Part shown: positions 44,110 to 55,954 of the stretch, in pieces | How the letters are laid out: each line of letters opens with the position of its first letter | How positions within the stretch are numbered: the first letter of the stretch is position 1 | DNA from: Sesamum alatum | Taxonomy: Eukaryota; Streptophyta; Magnoliopsida; Lamiales; Pedaliaceae | Assembly: GCA_034509735.1 (NCBI GenBank) | Contig: JACGWO010000001.1 | Span: 31,561,966-31,625,965, forward strand | Length of the DNA: 64,000 nucleotides | Direction: 5' to 3' | The notes under the pieces: model-generated | What the model was told of the DNA's origin: nothing | Databases searched by the model: none | The model's input: the letters and a program-made list of their open reading frames with translations, nothing else | Made by a program: the position numbers and the translations under genes

Positions 44110-45165
44110 TGGCGGACGGCACTAAGCTGAAGGAGGTGTTTGATGTTCAAAGAAAACATGAGAATGGAGGAAAAGGCACAAAGACAAGCATATGAGCAGT
44201 AGATTTAAGCATAATTGGATAGCATACTAATACAACAACAACTCCAAGATATTATACAACAAGTACAGACATACAATAGGAGTAAATTGGTACTTCGAGA
44301 AGGCTTAATACCTCAAAATGAAGGGGGATCTCCCCTCTCAAGGTTTCATGGTGACCCAGGATCTATGGGTTTACAGGGGCAATTCACTTCATTCCTAGGA
44401 TTGAGTTCCCTAGATTTGATGGGGAGGAACCTGCGGTCACGGATAACAAAGTTCATTAGATATTTTCAAATCATTCACATTGTTCCTGAGGAGCAGAAGG
44501 TTCCCCTAGCATTGGTTCATTGAGATAGGAAAGTTGAACTTTGGTTTCAAGGCTTCATTGAGGGAAAAGGTATGCCCACTTGCCCTCAATTTATGCAAAT
44601 AATTTATGAGAGGTTAGATGGGAATGATGCTGGTATAATACTAGGAGAGTTTCCAAAATTTCAAATAGCCAACTAATTCTGTTGAATTTACATGGAAAAT
44701 TTTAAAGAGTGGAAATCTCATGTTATGATATACAATAGTGACTTTCTGAATCATTCTATGTTACATGTTTCTGAATGGGTTAAAGTCTGACATAAAAGGG
44801 ATTACTCTTGCTGTAAAACCTACCAAATTACATTAGGCATTGACCTTAGCCAAACACTAGCACATCATTATGGAAGCATTTGAAAAGAGCCAGGCCCCAC
44901 AACAAACCTTGGCAAAACAACAGACCGTTCACCAACCTTACCCACTCACCCCCCTCCGCCCATACTCTATCCAAACCTGTTTCATTACCTCTCAAATTTC
45001 CTTCCAAGCTTCCAGAAAACAATCCCCAAACAAGACAAATATTGACCCATGTTGAAATTCAAGAAAGGTGGAGCAGGAACATATGCTATAATTGTGATGA
45101 AACCCATAAGCCTGACCATAAATGTAGATGCAAACTGGTTTACTGCATCATTAGTGAGGAATAAA
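44110..45165 (+). pseudogene. Gypsy gag remnant with zinc knuckle
   Basis: It opens near 44109 (ATGGCGGACGGCAC), then LQDIIQQVQTYNRSKL. The gag core is broken by several stops (for example 44521). The zinc knuckle is CYNCDETHKPDHKC near 45079-45120. These are typical of Reina/Tekay gag. Confidence 0.65.
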
Positions 45166-45299
45166 ATGCTGCTTTGGCTCCTGTACTAAAAAAAAATGAT
45201 CATGGGCAGTTGGAAACGCAGGTGGAGGATATGACAATATCCTTGAATGCCATGAGTGGCAATTCTACCTCAAGTACCTTGAAGGTCAAGGGGATAGCT

Positions 45300-45690
45300 T
45301 AGAAACATGGTATCTACTTGTTGATTGATAATAGGAGTACTCACTGGTTTCTAGATGATGATACTGCTAAGGAATTAGGCTGTCAGTTGGAATATATCAC
45401 ACCAAGGACAATTGGTGAGCAAGATGTACTGCCCTGGTGTTACCTGACAGATGCACGGGCAAAACTTTTTATATCCAGTTAGGACCTCGAAGCTAGATGG
45501 TTGTCATGTGGTATTGGGGAGAGATTGGCTAAGGAAGCATAGCCCCGTGGAATTCAATTACGATGCTATGAAGGTGACCGTGACTAGGAAGGGAGGACGT
45601 GAGAATGGGGAGAAGGTGATACTGCAAGCCCTCAATGCAGTACACCAACCACAACTACACATGATTTCAACTAAGTACTATGGGCAAGAT
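45300..45690 (+). pseudogene. Gypsy protease remnant
   Basis: It reads LIDNRSTHWFLDDDTAKELG near 45325 (an altered LIDSGSTHNFLD, so the catalytic DSG is DNR) and DGCHVVLGRDWLRKHSPVEF near 45500. It is interrupted at 45698 by a CACTA terminus. Confidence 0.7.
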
Positions 45691-45697
45691 AATCATG

Positions 45698-45960
45698 CAC
45701 TACAAGAAAACAGGGTATCAAAGACGGAAAATTCCGTCTCTGAAGCTCTGATTTCGGTTGCTGAAAGTAAGTAGCGATGGAAAAATCCGTCGCACATTCT
45801 GTGGTTGAAAGCCCCGTGGCTGAAAGTGAGAGACGGAATATTTCCGTCTCTAAATTGGTGATGGAATAGTTCCGTCTCTGATTCTGTTGTTAATTAACAA
45901 TAATTTTTTTGACTAATCCGTCGCTATTTTCGTGGCTAATCCGTTTGTGATTCCATCCAT
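45698..45960 (+). mobile_element. CACTA transposon terminal fragment
   Basis: CACTACAAGAAAACAGGGT is the canonical En/Spm terminus. It is followed by subterminal palindromes GACGGAAAATTCCGTC, GAGACGGAATATTTCCGTCTC and repeats of CCGTCGC or CCGTCTC. No opposite end (TTCTTGTAGTG) was found downstream, so only one end remains. The pol reading resumes near 46070. Confidence 0.78.
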
Positions 45961-46069
45961 ATGGAAGGGTCTTGTGGGTTTGTAGGACATTTATACTCTC
46001 TTGCATATATTAAAACACCCACCTCACAACATCATGACTGTTTGAATTATTTGATTTCTTTAGTGCTGT

Positions 46070-47209
46070 TTTTCAGGAACCTCAAAGGCTACTACCTAAT
46101 AGAGAGATTGAGCACCAGATTATGCTGAAACATGATGTTGTACCCAAGAAAATGCCACTTTATAGGTACAATTATGCTCAAAAGGAAGAAACTGAAAACA
46201 TAGTCAAAGGCATGTTAGAGGTGGGATCATTAGACCCAACCAACGGCCCTTTGGTTCACTTGTGTTACTTGTAAAAAAGAAAGATGGAACTTGGAGGCTT
46301 TGTGTAGATTCTAGATATTTGAACAAAATGACAGTGAAGCATAACTTCCCTATACCTATCATAGATGAACTCCATGGTGCTTGTTTCTTTTCTCAAAGAC
46401 AGATCTGAAATCATAATATTTTTACATCAGGATGAAAATTGATTATGTTTTTAAGACAAGCTTTGTTACCCATCAAGGCTACTATGAATTCCTAGTTATG
46501 ATTTTTGGACTTAGTAATGCACCTTATACTTTCCAATCATTGATGAACATGGTGTTTGCACCACACTTGAGGATATTCATATTGGTTTTCTATGATGACA
46601 TCTTAGTATACCGTAAACCTTGGCAGGAGCATCTACACCATCTGCAGATCACACTTGAGCTTTTAAGGAAGAATAAGTTATATGCTAAAATGAGCAAATG
46701 TGAGTTTGGTAAGTGCATGATTGAATATCTAGGCCATGTCATCACAACAAATAGGGTTGCCACTAATCTTAGCAAAGTGGAGGGTACGAAGTCTTGGCCT
46801 GTTCCAAAGGATAGAGAAGGATTGAGGAGATTTCTCAGACTGACAGGGTATTACAAGAAGTTCATCAAGAACTATGGCTTTATTAGCCGACCATTAACTA
46901 AGCTACTCAAGAAGGATAAAGTTCATTTGTACTGAAAGAGTCACCACAACTTTTGAAAATCTTAAATTGCTATGACAATTGCTTTATACTTGCTTTGCCT
47001 GGCTTTTCTAAACCATTTTTGTTTGAAACAGAATCATGTGACAAAGGAGTAGGGGTTGTCATCATGCAGGAGGGAAGGTGAATTCATATCTTAGCAAATA
47101 TCTAAGCCCAAAAAATCAAGGCCTTTTGTGTATGAGAAGGAGTTTTTGGGCATTCTCATGGTTGTGGCAAAATGGAAACATTACTTAGTAGGAAACCACT
47201 TCATAATAA
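46070..47209 (+). pseudogene. Gypsy RT and RNase H remnant
   Basis: It reads [39 protein letters not shown], a broken [13 protein letters not shown], then an open stretch with GLSNAPYTFQSLMN, VFYDDILVYRKPWQEHLHHL (active-site YDD near 46592), KMSKCEFGKCMIEYLGHVIT and RFLRLTGYYKKFIKNYG. RNase H text KPFLFETESCDKGVGVVIMQ starts near 47010. It is cut at 47209 by the MULE and continues at 48430. Confidence 0.85.
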
Positions 47210-47630
47210 TGGGGTTAAATGCAATTTAGCTACCCTGTGTTATGGGAAATGAACAATTTACCCTCCTGTAAAAAATAAAGTAGCACTTTAACCCCCTGTG
47301 TTATCAAAAATAGAGCAAAATACCTCCCCCTCCTGACGCATTTCGTGAAGAACACGCGCATTTTCTTATTATTTTTTATTTTTTAATTTAAAATTTAAAA
47401 TAATATTTATGTCTTTATATAAAAGTCGTCGGATCATCAATCTAAGGTCAAAATTGAACTAATAAATCAATGGTGTAGATTTCATCTAATTCAAATCAGC
47501 GGTTTAAATTAAAATAAAATAATAATTAAAATTATATATTATATATAATTAAATTTGAATATAAATATTTAATACTTTTATAATAAGATATATTTATATA
47601 TATGTATTTATATATATATATATGTATATC

Positions 47631-47667
<37 letters not shown>

Positions 47668-48420
47668 GGAGAGAGAGGGATGCCAATAGGGAGAGGGGCG
47701 GATTTGGGCGGAGGAAGAGGCGGCGGTGGAAGTGGAGGGGGAGGGAGGAAGCGGATCTGGGCGAAGGTGGAGGAGGACGCGGCCAAGGAGGGAGGAGGTG
47801 GATCAGGGCGGAGATGAAGGAGGATGCGACGGAAATGGAGGAAGACGCGGCCAGTGAGGAAGGAGGACGATTTGGGCGAAGGTGGAGGACGACGCGGCAA
47901 TGGAGGGAGGTTCTTGGCAGGAGAGGAGGAGGAAGACGCGGCCAGGGGAACGAGGAGGAAACGGCGGGGGTGCTGAAGTGGGTGGTGACGGGGAAGACGA
48001 TGGAAGCGGGAGGAGGCGGCGACAACGCGAGGGAAGGGGGAGGGGGTGGCCAACGCGAGGGAGGGGGTTGGGGTCATTGTCGGTGCGAGGGAGGGAGATG
48101 GCGGCGATGGCGGTCCACCAATGAGAATGGAGAAGAATGGGAGAAATATATATATATATATATATATTATTTTTTCTTAACTAACGTATAATATTTAATA
48201 TATTAAATATTATTTTTATAAATATATATTTATTAATATATTAAATTAAATATATATATATATAAAATATAACTTTTATTGGATAAAAATTAGCCTAGAC
48301 CCAGAGGGAGCGCGTGTAATGCACCGTTGGGCCGAGGGGGTATTTTACTCTATTTCTGTTAGCACATGGGGTAAATTGCTCATTTCCCTTTAACACTGGG
48401 GGCTAAATTGCATTTTGTCC
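47210..48420. mobile_element. Non-autonomous MULE, 1211 bp, perfect 9-bp TSD
   Basis: Perfect duplications TCATAATAA (47201-47209 and 48421-48429) flank inverted termini that match over about 55 bp (left AAATGCAATTTAGCTACCC; right, inverted, AAATGCAATTTAGCCCCC). The arms are AT-rich with (TA)n and (GA)n runs (47596-47670 and 48148-48168). The centre (about 47690-48120) is a GC-rich, GA-strand-biased minisatellite with repeated GACGCGGCCA. There is no transposase. The long Pro/Ser-rich frame on the minus strand is low complexity. Confidence 0.85.
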
Positions 48421-48429
48421 TCATAATAA

Positions 48430-49640
48430 AGACAACCCAGTAAAGTTTGAAGCACATTTTGGAGCAGAAGGTGAATACTGTGCTCCAACAGAAGTGGATC
48501 TCCAAACTATTGGGTCTTGACCATGAGATTCAATACAAGAAATGTAGTGACAATAAGGTTGCAGTTGCTTAATCTAGAAGAGATCATGGTGAGTGCACTA
48601 CTATCACTTTGATTATACGTAAATGGTTCACTAAAATGCAGAAGAGCTATGAGAGAGACCTTAAACTACTATCCTACAAGCCAAAACTATTCAACAGGAT
48701 GCTCACCCAAGTTATTCCTTACAGGCATGGGTTTAGAAGAAAAGAGGGCAGGATTTGCATTGGAAACAATATTGAATTGCAGCAAAAAAGTATTAAGGTT
48801 CTGCATGATTCTGTCTTAGGGGGTCACTCAAGCATTAGCGGTACTTTTACAAGTGAGTCGAGAGTATTTTTTTTGGCATATGATAAAGGAGGAAATAATG
48901 ATGAGGAGAGGCATGTGATGTTTGCCAAAGATCTAAGGGAAAGCGTGCTCCATATCCAGGCCTGCTGCAGCCCTTACAAATTTATGATCAGGCTTGGTCA
49001 TATATCACGATCGACTTCATTGAAGGTCTACCTAAATATGAGGGTAAGGACTCCATTTTGGTTGTGGTAGATAGGTTAACCAAAGAAGCTCATTTCATTG
49101 GTCTTCCTACCTTTCATGGCTGAAATTGTTGCAAGAATGCTCCCGGATCACATCTATAAATTTCATGGCATTCCAATTAACATTTTCACTTATCGCATAG
49201 AGTTTTCACAAGTTAGTTCTAGCAGGAATTGTTGAAAGGTTTAAGCACCAGTCTCAGTCTTTCCACAACATATTACCTTTAATCTGATTGGCAAACAAAA
49301 CAAGTGAACCAATGTTTGTAGAGTTATTTGCATTGTATGTGTCACCTTTGCCCAAAGTTGTGGTTTAAGTGGTTTTCCTTGGCAGAAGATTAGTACAACA
49401 CAAACTTTAATACACGACTTAAGCAGACATCTTTCAAAGCTTTCTGTGGTTATTCACCTGCACCCTTACTTGTTGATCCTTACTTCCCTTCTGCTCAGTC
49501 TAAAGTCTCTAACTACTTGGTAGAAAGAGAAAAGATGATGTCAGTTCTCAAGACTAATCTTCAAGAAGCTCAGAATCGGATGAAACAGTATGCAGACAAG
49601 CATAGAAGTGAGAGGATTTTTCAGGTTGGGGATTGGGTGT
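48430..49640 (+). pseudogene. Gypsy RNase H end and integrase remnant
   Basis: It continues the pol after the MULE: TVLQQKWISKLLGLDHEIQY, then integrase pieces with KVLHDSVLGGHS, ISRSTSLK, DSILVVVDRLTKEAHFIGLP (in broken frames near 49050), FHGIPINIF, and RMKQYADKHRSERIFQVGDW near 49580. Many stops and frameshifts are present. Confidence 0.75.
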
Positions 49641-50093
49641 ATTATAGGTTGCTATAACAGACAAATTTTATACAAGTAAGAAGAGATTCAAAGTTGGCAC
49701 GAAAGTATTTGAGCTATTTTTTGTTGAAGAGAAGATAGGGGCAGTTGCATATTAACTTACCACCAAATGCAAACATACACTTAGTTTTTCATGTTCGCTC
49801 ATAAGGAAAAAAAATTGGCCACAAGCACACACCTTCACTACCACTCCCAGTTTTCAATGAATTTTGTCATTGGAGGGCTTATCCATCAACCATTTAGCTG
49901 GAAGAATATCTCCAAGAACAATGATGTAGTCCCACAGGCCCCATCCAATGGAAAAACTACTTCCTATCTAAGACGACGTGGGAAGATTACTAGAGCATGG
50001 CCTCACAATTCCAAAATTTCATCTAGGACCCTCAAGGAAAAGGGTCTCAAAACACAAGAAGGAAATTTTTTAGCTTTAGCTGGAGGAAGAAGG
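49641..50093 (+). pseudogene. Pol C-terminus with chromodomain-like remnant
   Basis: LPPNANIHLVFHVRS is the conserved start of the tail. Then EEYLQEQ, a stop, CSPTGPIQWKNYFLSKTTWE and SMASQFQNF follow the chromodomain pattern of LVQW...TWE...FPxF. This supports a chromovirus. LALAGGRR at the end overlaps the polypurine tract. Confidence 0.6.
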
Positions 50094-50535
50094 TGATATT
50101 ATCACTGGACGGTCAAGAAAATCAGAGCCATTTGATTTAGGGCTCCAACAATAGCAAAAATGATAGCATTTTGGGGAAAGGGGGCTTGATTAGTTTAAGG
50201 AACCGATGTCATTTTGAAGATGAAAAACAAATCATCCAACGACGCTAGATGATTTGATTCCAAGGGTTGAGAATTGATAAGGTTGTTGAACAGTGCGCGC
50301 TTCCATGGCAGCACCTTCGAGCTTCATGCAATTGCTACATTCAATTCCAAAAAATCCATTTTGTTTGTTAGTTTCATTTAGTTCAAGATTATTCCTTTTT
50401 CAGTTATATGGTTTATATAAATGTAACCAAGCAATTTTCGATTCAACCAAGAAACGCATTTGGATAATTTCTTTCTTTGGAAAATTCTTCTACAATATTC
50501 TAAACACTTTTCTTCTCTCTTGCTTAGAACATTAC
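50094..50535 (+). repeat. Right LTR of the chromodomain gypsy
   Basis: It begins TGATATTATCACTGG after the polypurine tract GCTGGAGGAAGAAGG and ends AGAACATTACG. It matches 43582-44029, including CTTCCATGGYAGCACCTTCG and ATAAATGTAACCAAGCAATTTT. Confidence 0.85.
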
Positions 50536-51685
50536 GCCAACACTGGAAAAAAAACAAATTTTTTGCTGGCCAGGCGACTCGATCACTGTGTCTCTTTGGC
50601 CACCCCCTGTTCCGCACTCCATTTTTTTTTCTTTGCCGATGTTGGTCGTCTAGTGATGAGAGTTTACCAGCTCTTTGATCTGGGTGTGACATTGATCCTT
50701 GACCATTGATGGGACAGTGGCAAAACTCCATTAAAAGGATCTGTTGCAGAAGAAAAAAACGGGCATGTTGCAGAATGGCATATTTTGAAATTCGACCAAA
50801 AACTATTTACCTTGTTTCGACATTAAAAAAAAATATGTTTGAGGCTGCTGGTTTTGAAGCCAACCAAACAAGGCTAAAGCTAGTGCTTTTAACCAGTCAA
50901 CCAACCTACAATTTTATTAAACATGTCAACTTCTGCCTTTGTTATAAAAAACAATCTACTTTTAAACAACAATTACAAATGTGTTTTATAACATAATTCA
51001 TTAATTTGTTTCGTTATTATTTATGTATTTGGTGAAATAAATGCATTAATAATTCTGAGTTAATGTTTGATTATGTGCCTATCATGCAACTTGTGGATTT
51101 TATTTGATTATTTCTCAAAATATATTTATGATAAATAATATGACAATTTGCATTCATTTATGGCTAGTCGTGCTTGTATAAATATGTTGTGTGATGTATG
51201 TTATTCCACAATAAATATTTTGAAGGTTTTGGCAAAGTGGTATCCCTTATTTTGATATTTTACTCTAGATCAAATGGAGTTGGTTTTAACAAAATATAAT
51301 ATTTTTATGGACAACATAAATAAATTGATTTGAGAAGCCTTGTTAAGGAATGCAATTTTGCTTTTATCAAAAAATTCAAAGGTTTTATCATGAAAATGTT
51401 TACACGATATCATGCTTTATTTTTTTAATAAATTACAGAAAAAGAATGATGAATATGTTCCTTTAAAACTTTATAAAAATCTTTGCCCATTAAAAGATAT
51501 GTTCTTTTATAGGGGGGGTCAATTCGATTTGTTTTTTTTGTTATATCATAAGAGATGATTTGTAGCTTAGCGAAATTTTCAATCTTATGTGTATAGCTAA
51601 GAATTTATAATTGGAATTGATTCAACAGTTTAAATGTATAGTGCATAATGTGCATCATTACTTGATCATATGTAGCGAGAAATGG
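50536..51685. other. Unassigned AT-rich sequence between retroelements
   Basis: No domain or terminal repeat was recognised. It may be the leader of the copia element whose gag begins at 51690, but this rests only on position. Confidence 0.3.
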
Positions 51686-51689
51686 CATC

Positions 51690-51962
51690 CAAGAACGGTG
51701 TTGTTGACCTTTGTAAGGGTGAAAATCTCAATGGCAACAATTATAATATATGGGAAATGAAGATTAAGTATCTTCTCAATGAGCTTGAGGTTCTAGAAAC
51801 CTTAACTACTGTTATGGTCTAAGCTGAGGAGGACTCTAGTTCCCAACATCATTGTGAAAAGGGGGCCTGCGACAATTGGGTCAAAAAGGATAGACGTGCT
51901 TGTTTCACTATGTTGAGTAGTATACATAATGGTCAAATTGGGGAATTTGAGAATTTCCCTAA
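51690..51962 (+). pseudogene. Copia gag N-terminal fragment
   Basis: MASKNGVVDLCKGENLNGNN, then YNIWEMKIKYLLNELEVLET, is the usual start of copia gag. A stop replaces one codon near 51820 (TAA after VMV). The fragment is cut at 51963 by a reverse LTR end. Confidence 0.75.
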
Positions 51963-52187
51963 TGAAGGACAAGCGGATCCACCCGGAAGCGTGAGTAGAA
52001 GCGACAATTTAAAGAATTGCATAAATAAAAGCAAATCATCAAAATCCCAAGGGGTGTACCCTTGGGTGCTCAACCGGGTGTTCGGTGTAGGATATGATAA
52101 TGAAACGACTTATGTATCATATAGAGCAGAGACATACAAAGGAAACTACAAAAGCGTAAATCAATAATTACCTTTGTAGTTTTCTTC
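51963..52187 (-). repeat. LTR 3'-end fragment, reverse orientation
   Basis: It is the reverse complement of the last 225 bp of the solo-LTR-B type, starting TGAAGGACAAGCGGATCC. It contains a perfect terminal hairpin (52046-52066). At about 52188 it flips to the forward-oriented LTR body, making an inverted junction. Confidence 0.8.
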
Positions 52188-53369
52188 CTAGTCTTTAGTG
52201 CCATGGACTTTTGCTAAGCGGCCACTCATGGTGACAGGCGTTGAAAACGAGCAAGTCTAGCTGTGGGTGAACCTAAAGTGTCACACACAAATCACCAAGA
52301 AAGTGAAATAATTGACTTGGAGTCAATATCAGAGGATGATAAATAATTGGATTATTTATGGGATAGTCCATTGGATGGACGGGACGATATTGTATCGAGC
52401 CCTCGATTTATCGATAAATGGGATTTATCGATTAAGTAGAGATTTAAATCTTGGATCGTTTGGATTAAAAGATTGATGAGAATTATTTAATAGGATCTTG
52501 AATTAAATGGGATTTAATTCTTGCACTTTTTGTAATTGGATTACAATAAAATCTGGTCCATTAAATCTTGGCCCAAGAGAGATGTTAATTCCACTTTTAT
52601 AATTAGAAGAATATGGACTTCTTCTAAAACAAGAAGGCCGAATTTTGCTTCATTTGGAAGCATGAAAATCGGCCCCTTTAGGCCTTTAATGACAAGGTTG
52701 ACTTATCTCTTTTGAAAAGAGAAAAATCAACTCAAATCAAGCCTCTTTCACTTCATATAATTTAATCATACTTTGTAAAATGGTAGGCTCGATTGAAAAT
52801 TGATGGGGATTGATTGTAATGTATCTAGACATTCTTGGATGAGTCTAGACACATTCCAATAATAACATTAATGATGTATATATATGTTCATATACAATCA
52901 TGAAATGTATGAGATTCATTATTCATCTTTTTTTAGGAAAAAGAAGAAAACGCTCACAACTCTCTCTCTCAATTTTTGGCCCTCTCTTTACTTTTCCTAC
53001 ATCTCACTTTGTTGCTTCATTGATTTAGGTTCAATTGAAGAACGAAGAAAGATTAAAAAGGATACACTAATCCGATAGTGTGATTCCTCTTCTTAATCTC
53101 ATCTTCTAGGTCTGTTTTTCTCAAGCAAGGAAAACGTGACTTTTCCCAGTGTGGTGTGGACTACGTTAGAGGATTCATAACTTTGAATCTCGGCAAACAT
53201 TTGTCATCCAACCGTAGGGAACAATACTTGTTGCGGTGCACAAGTGATAACTACAAAAGTAATACTCAGTTTATTGTTATTGTAGTTATCTTTCTTTCAT
53301 CTATGTGCTCTATATGATATACTCATTTTTGGTTATCATATCTTACATCGAACGCCGGGTTGAGCACCC
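52188..53369 (+). repeat. LTR body (B type), interrupted by a solo LTR
   Basis: It follows solo LTR B from the CCATGG block (52193-52238) through the inverted-repeat ladder (52340-52760) to TTGAGCACCCAAGGG. After the inserted solo LTR it continues with AAGGGTACATCCC at 55344. Confidence 0.85.
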
Positions 53370-53374
53370 AAGGG

Positions 53375-55343
53375 TGAAAGGAATTGTGGATCGTCCCGGA
53401 AAAAGCGCGAATGCGGAAGCGCGGTATAATTAAAAAATAAATGCGGAATTTAAACATGCTTTAAATTAAAGAACACGTTTCAAAGGGTGTGCCTTTGAAA
53501 TTCCCGGGTGTTCGGTGTATCTCATGAATAATAAAACATTGAAGAATCATGGAGGCCATAGGGTAGAAAATTAAAAGGGACGAAAATCATAAACGAGACG
53601 GCTACACGCGTTGTTCCCCGTTTTGCACCAAGATCTCGTTCTTGAGACCCTCCAAATCGTGACACACGATCCACCCACGTATCTTGCACGTCGTGCTAGC
53701 AACGAACAAGTTTATATTTTGGAGTGGATGAATCAACAACACGTTATGAATTAACGGTATTGATTCATCAAGTTCTAATGTTCCAAGAACAAGAGAACAA
53801 AGAAAAAAAATAATTTTCTTGGAGTGTGTGAGAGAGAGAGGGCGGACGAGATAGAGGGAGAGAGAGCCGAGTTGTGTGTGTGTGTTGTGTGTGTTGGAAT
53901 TTCATCATCCTTCAACTTGTAGGATGCTAGGGGTTTATATAGAAGAGGAGTTTAATCCTCTTTAAACTCCTCTTTTAAGAACTCTAATTTGACTAGGATT
54001 TTGACCTAGTCAAAGTCCTAGTCAAAGTAGTATTTTGACCTAGTCAAAACAATCCTAGCCATCCATCTCTCCCATTGATCTCAACCGTTGATTTAATTTA
54101 ATTTAATGGAATATTTAAAACCTATTTAAATATTTCCAAGAGGCTAAAATAAATATAAATATTATTTAAGCCCATTAAATAAATCCCTTTGATAAATCTA
54201 ATTTATCAATTTTAATTCCTTATATCTAATAGAAGGAATTATTTCTCCAAGAAAAAAATAGAGGACCCGATTAAATCCAATTTAATCATTCCTTCACTCC
54301 AACATTTAATTCCTAATTAAATATCTAAATGTGTGTGGATAGTGTGTGACTCTTTAGGTTCACCTTTCAGCTAGACTTGGTCGGATTCCTAGAATCCTTT
54401 CGTTACCATGGGTGGCCATCTAGCAACGGTCCATGGCACTAGAGACTAGGTGAAATATTCAGGGATGAACATTTAGGCTCTAACAGTACACTTGTCATTC
54501 TGTCTTCAGTCTCATCACTTAGAGTCTAGGGCACGGAAAATGCAGGTACCCATTTTGGACCTAAGTGTTGGTCTGTCCTCACTAAACGCCGCAAGGGAAT
54601 CCTTCCCTTCTGTTCAGTCACTGTGGCCACAGTTTTAGGGACAAGACCTAGAGTATATATGAGACTCAACTGCCAAAAAACCTATTGACAGGAGACAGAT
54701 CCTTTCTTGGAAACTACTGTCACTTTGCACACCAGAACTGCACTAGACATGGCTTATGACTACCAAAGAGAATTCTGGCAATCTCTCACCATACCTAAGA
54801 TACAGCCCTGATGTACAGGTAAACTCAGCAATTCCTCAAGTCAAAGGACTTGACCTGTACCGTTGGAACCGGGAATACACGTCATACCTTGCTGACCATA
54901 CTCAAGGTCCTCCGTAAGACGGTTCCCGCGAGTCACCTCAGTCAGCTGCGTCCTAGCATGCTAACCCACTAACACTGCTTAGACGACCCTCGTCACCCGT
55001 CGATGAAAACACGACAGCAGGTGCTTAGTGCAAGTCTCAAATGGAATCCCGGTACCCATTTTCGGGATTCCTTGACTTGGAGATTTCCGGACTGATTCGG
55101 GAAGACTGATTCCATGGACCTACCTCCAAGCGTAGTCCCAGTCCCCGAAATTTATTCTCAGTCCGTGGGCTTTGTTTGCGTAGTGAACAGATATAGAAAA
55201 CAGATATAAGTGAACACAAACAAAGTGATGCCAAATGAAATTCACTTCTTTATTCATTAATGATTTATCAAACACCTATAATTGTCTAGACATAGGTTAC
55301 ATATACCCGCCAAAGTTGGCTTACATGGTCACCTATTCTAACA
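53375..55343 (-). repeat. Solo copia LTR with perfect TSD, young
   Basis: A 1969-bp reverse copy of the LTR family of the intact element, nearly identical to 9060-11047. It is flanked by AAGGG at 53370-53374 and 55344-55348. It is inserted into the terminal hairpin of another LTR. Confidence 0.95.
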
Positions 55344-55450
55344 AAGGGTACATCCCTTTGGGATCATTAGATCATGATATGTATGTTTTTAATAACGCTC
55401 CTCTATTCTCGCTTCCTCTCGCACTCCCGGGTGGATCTGTTTGTCCTCCA
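55344..55450 (+). repeat. LTR 3' end, continuation of 52188-53369
   Basis: AAGGGTACATCCCTTTGGG completes the terminal hairpin. The piece ends CCCGGGTGGATCTGTTTGTC and then CTCCA at 55450, as in the B-type LTRs. Confidence 0.8.
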
Positions 55451-55832
55451 ACTAAAATTGTATAGACGTCCTACGTCTATAACCGATTAAACTCAGCACT
55501 CAGTGAATCGAATACTTAGTGCAAGTCTCTATAGAACATTCGATACCCGATCTCGAGGTCCTCGACTTAGGACGTTTCAGACCGACCCTCAGAAGTTGGT
55601 TTCATAGTGGCCAACATATGCGCAACTCAACTCCACGAGTTTAAGCATTCGGTCTGTGGGCATTTGTTGTGACGTTAAAATGCCGTTTAACGTGATCAGT
55701 AAGTACAACAAACACATAGTGCCATGGATGAATACTTATTATATTCATCATGTCAATATTACTTTAATAAAGATTGCTAAAATAGTATCCAAAATCGCTA
55801 ATCCAATTGGCCTTCTGATCACCTATTCTAAT
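55451..55832 (-). repeat. LTR 5'-end fragment, reverse orientation
   Basis: It ends GATCACCTATTCTAA at 55832, the reverse complement of the LTR start minus its last two bases, and includes GTGCAAGTCTC and GGTCCTCGACTTAGGACG, seen in the other LTRs. Only about 380 bp remain. Confidence 0.8.
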
Positions 55833-55954
55833 AGCCATCACATCATTGGCTCATATGTGCTAGAAGAGGACCATTGCGTGTATGTCAAAAATAATTTTGA
55901 GGGGATAATGTTTCTCTCGTTGTATGTGGATGGACCGCTTATAGATAATGCTTA
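55833..55954 (+). pseudogene. Copia RT fragment
   Basis: It encodes GSYVLEEDHCVYVK and then MFLSLYVDGPLIDNA, the copia RT active-site region with YVDD changed to YVDG. It is 122 bp long and bounded by LTR fragments on both sides. Confidence 0.75.

Larger units (their letters stand above)
43582..50535 (+). mobile_element. Decayed chromodomain Ty3/gypsy element (Reina/Tekay-like)
   Basis: Related LTRs of about 448 bp (43582-44029) and 442 bp (50094-50535) enclose gag, protease, RT, RNase H, integrase and a chromodomain-like C-terminus, all broken by stops. The LTRs have many differences, so the insertion is old. A CACTA end (45698) and a MULE (47210-48420) were inserted later. Confidence 0.85.

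Noticed and set aside
47532..48191. Pro/Ser-rich 181-codon frame and Gly/Glu-rich counterparts inside the MULE
   Set aside because: Low-complexity minisatellite translated in several frames. There is no protein signal.
50293..50731. Frames on both strands near the right gypsy LTR (about 117-138 codons)
   Set aside because: They overlap the LTR and its flank, are mutually antisense, and match no family that I recognise.
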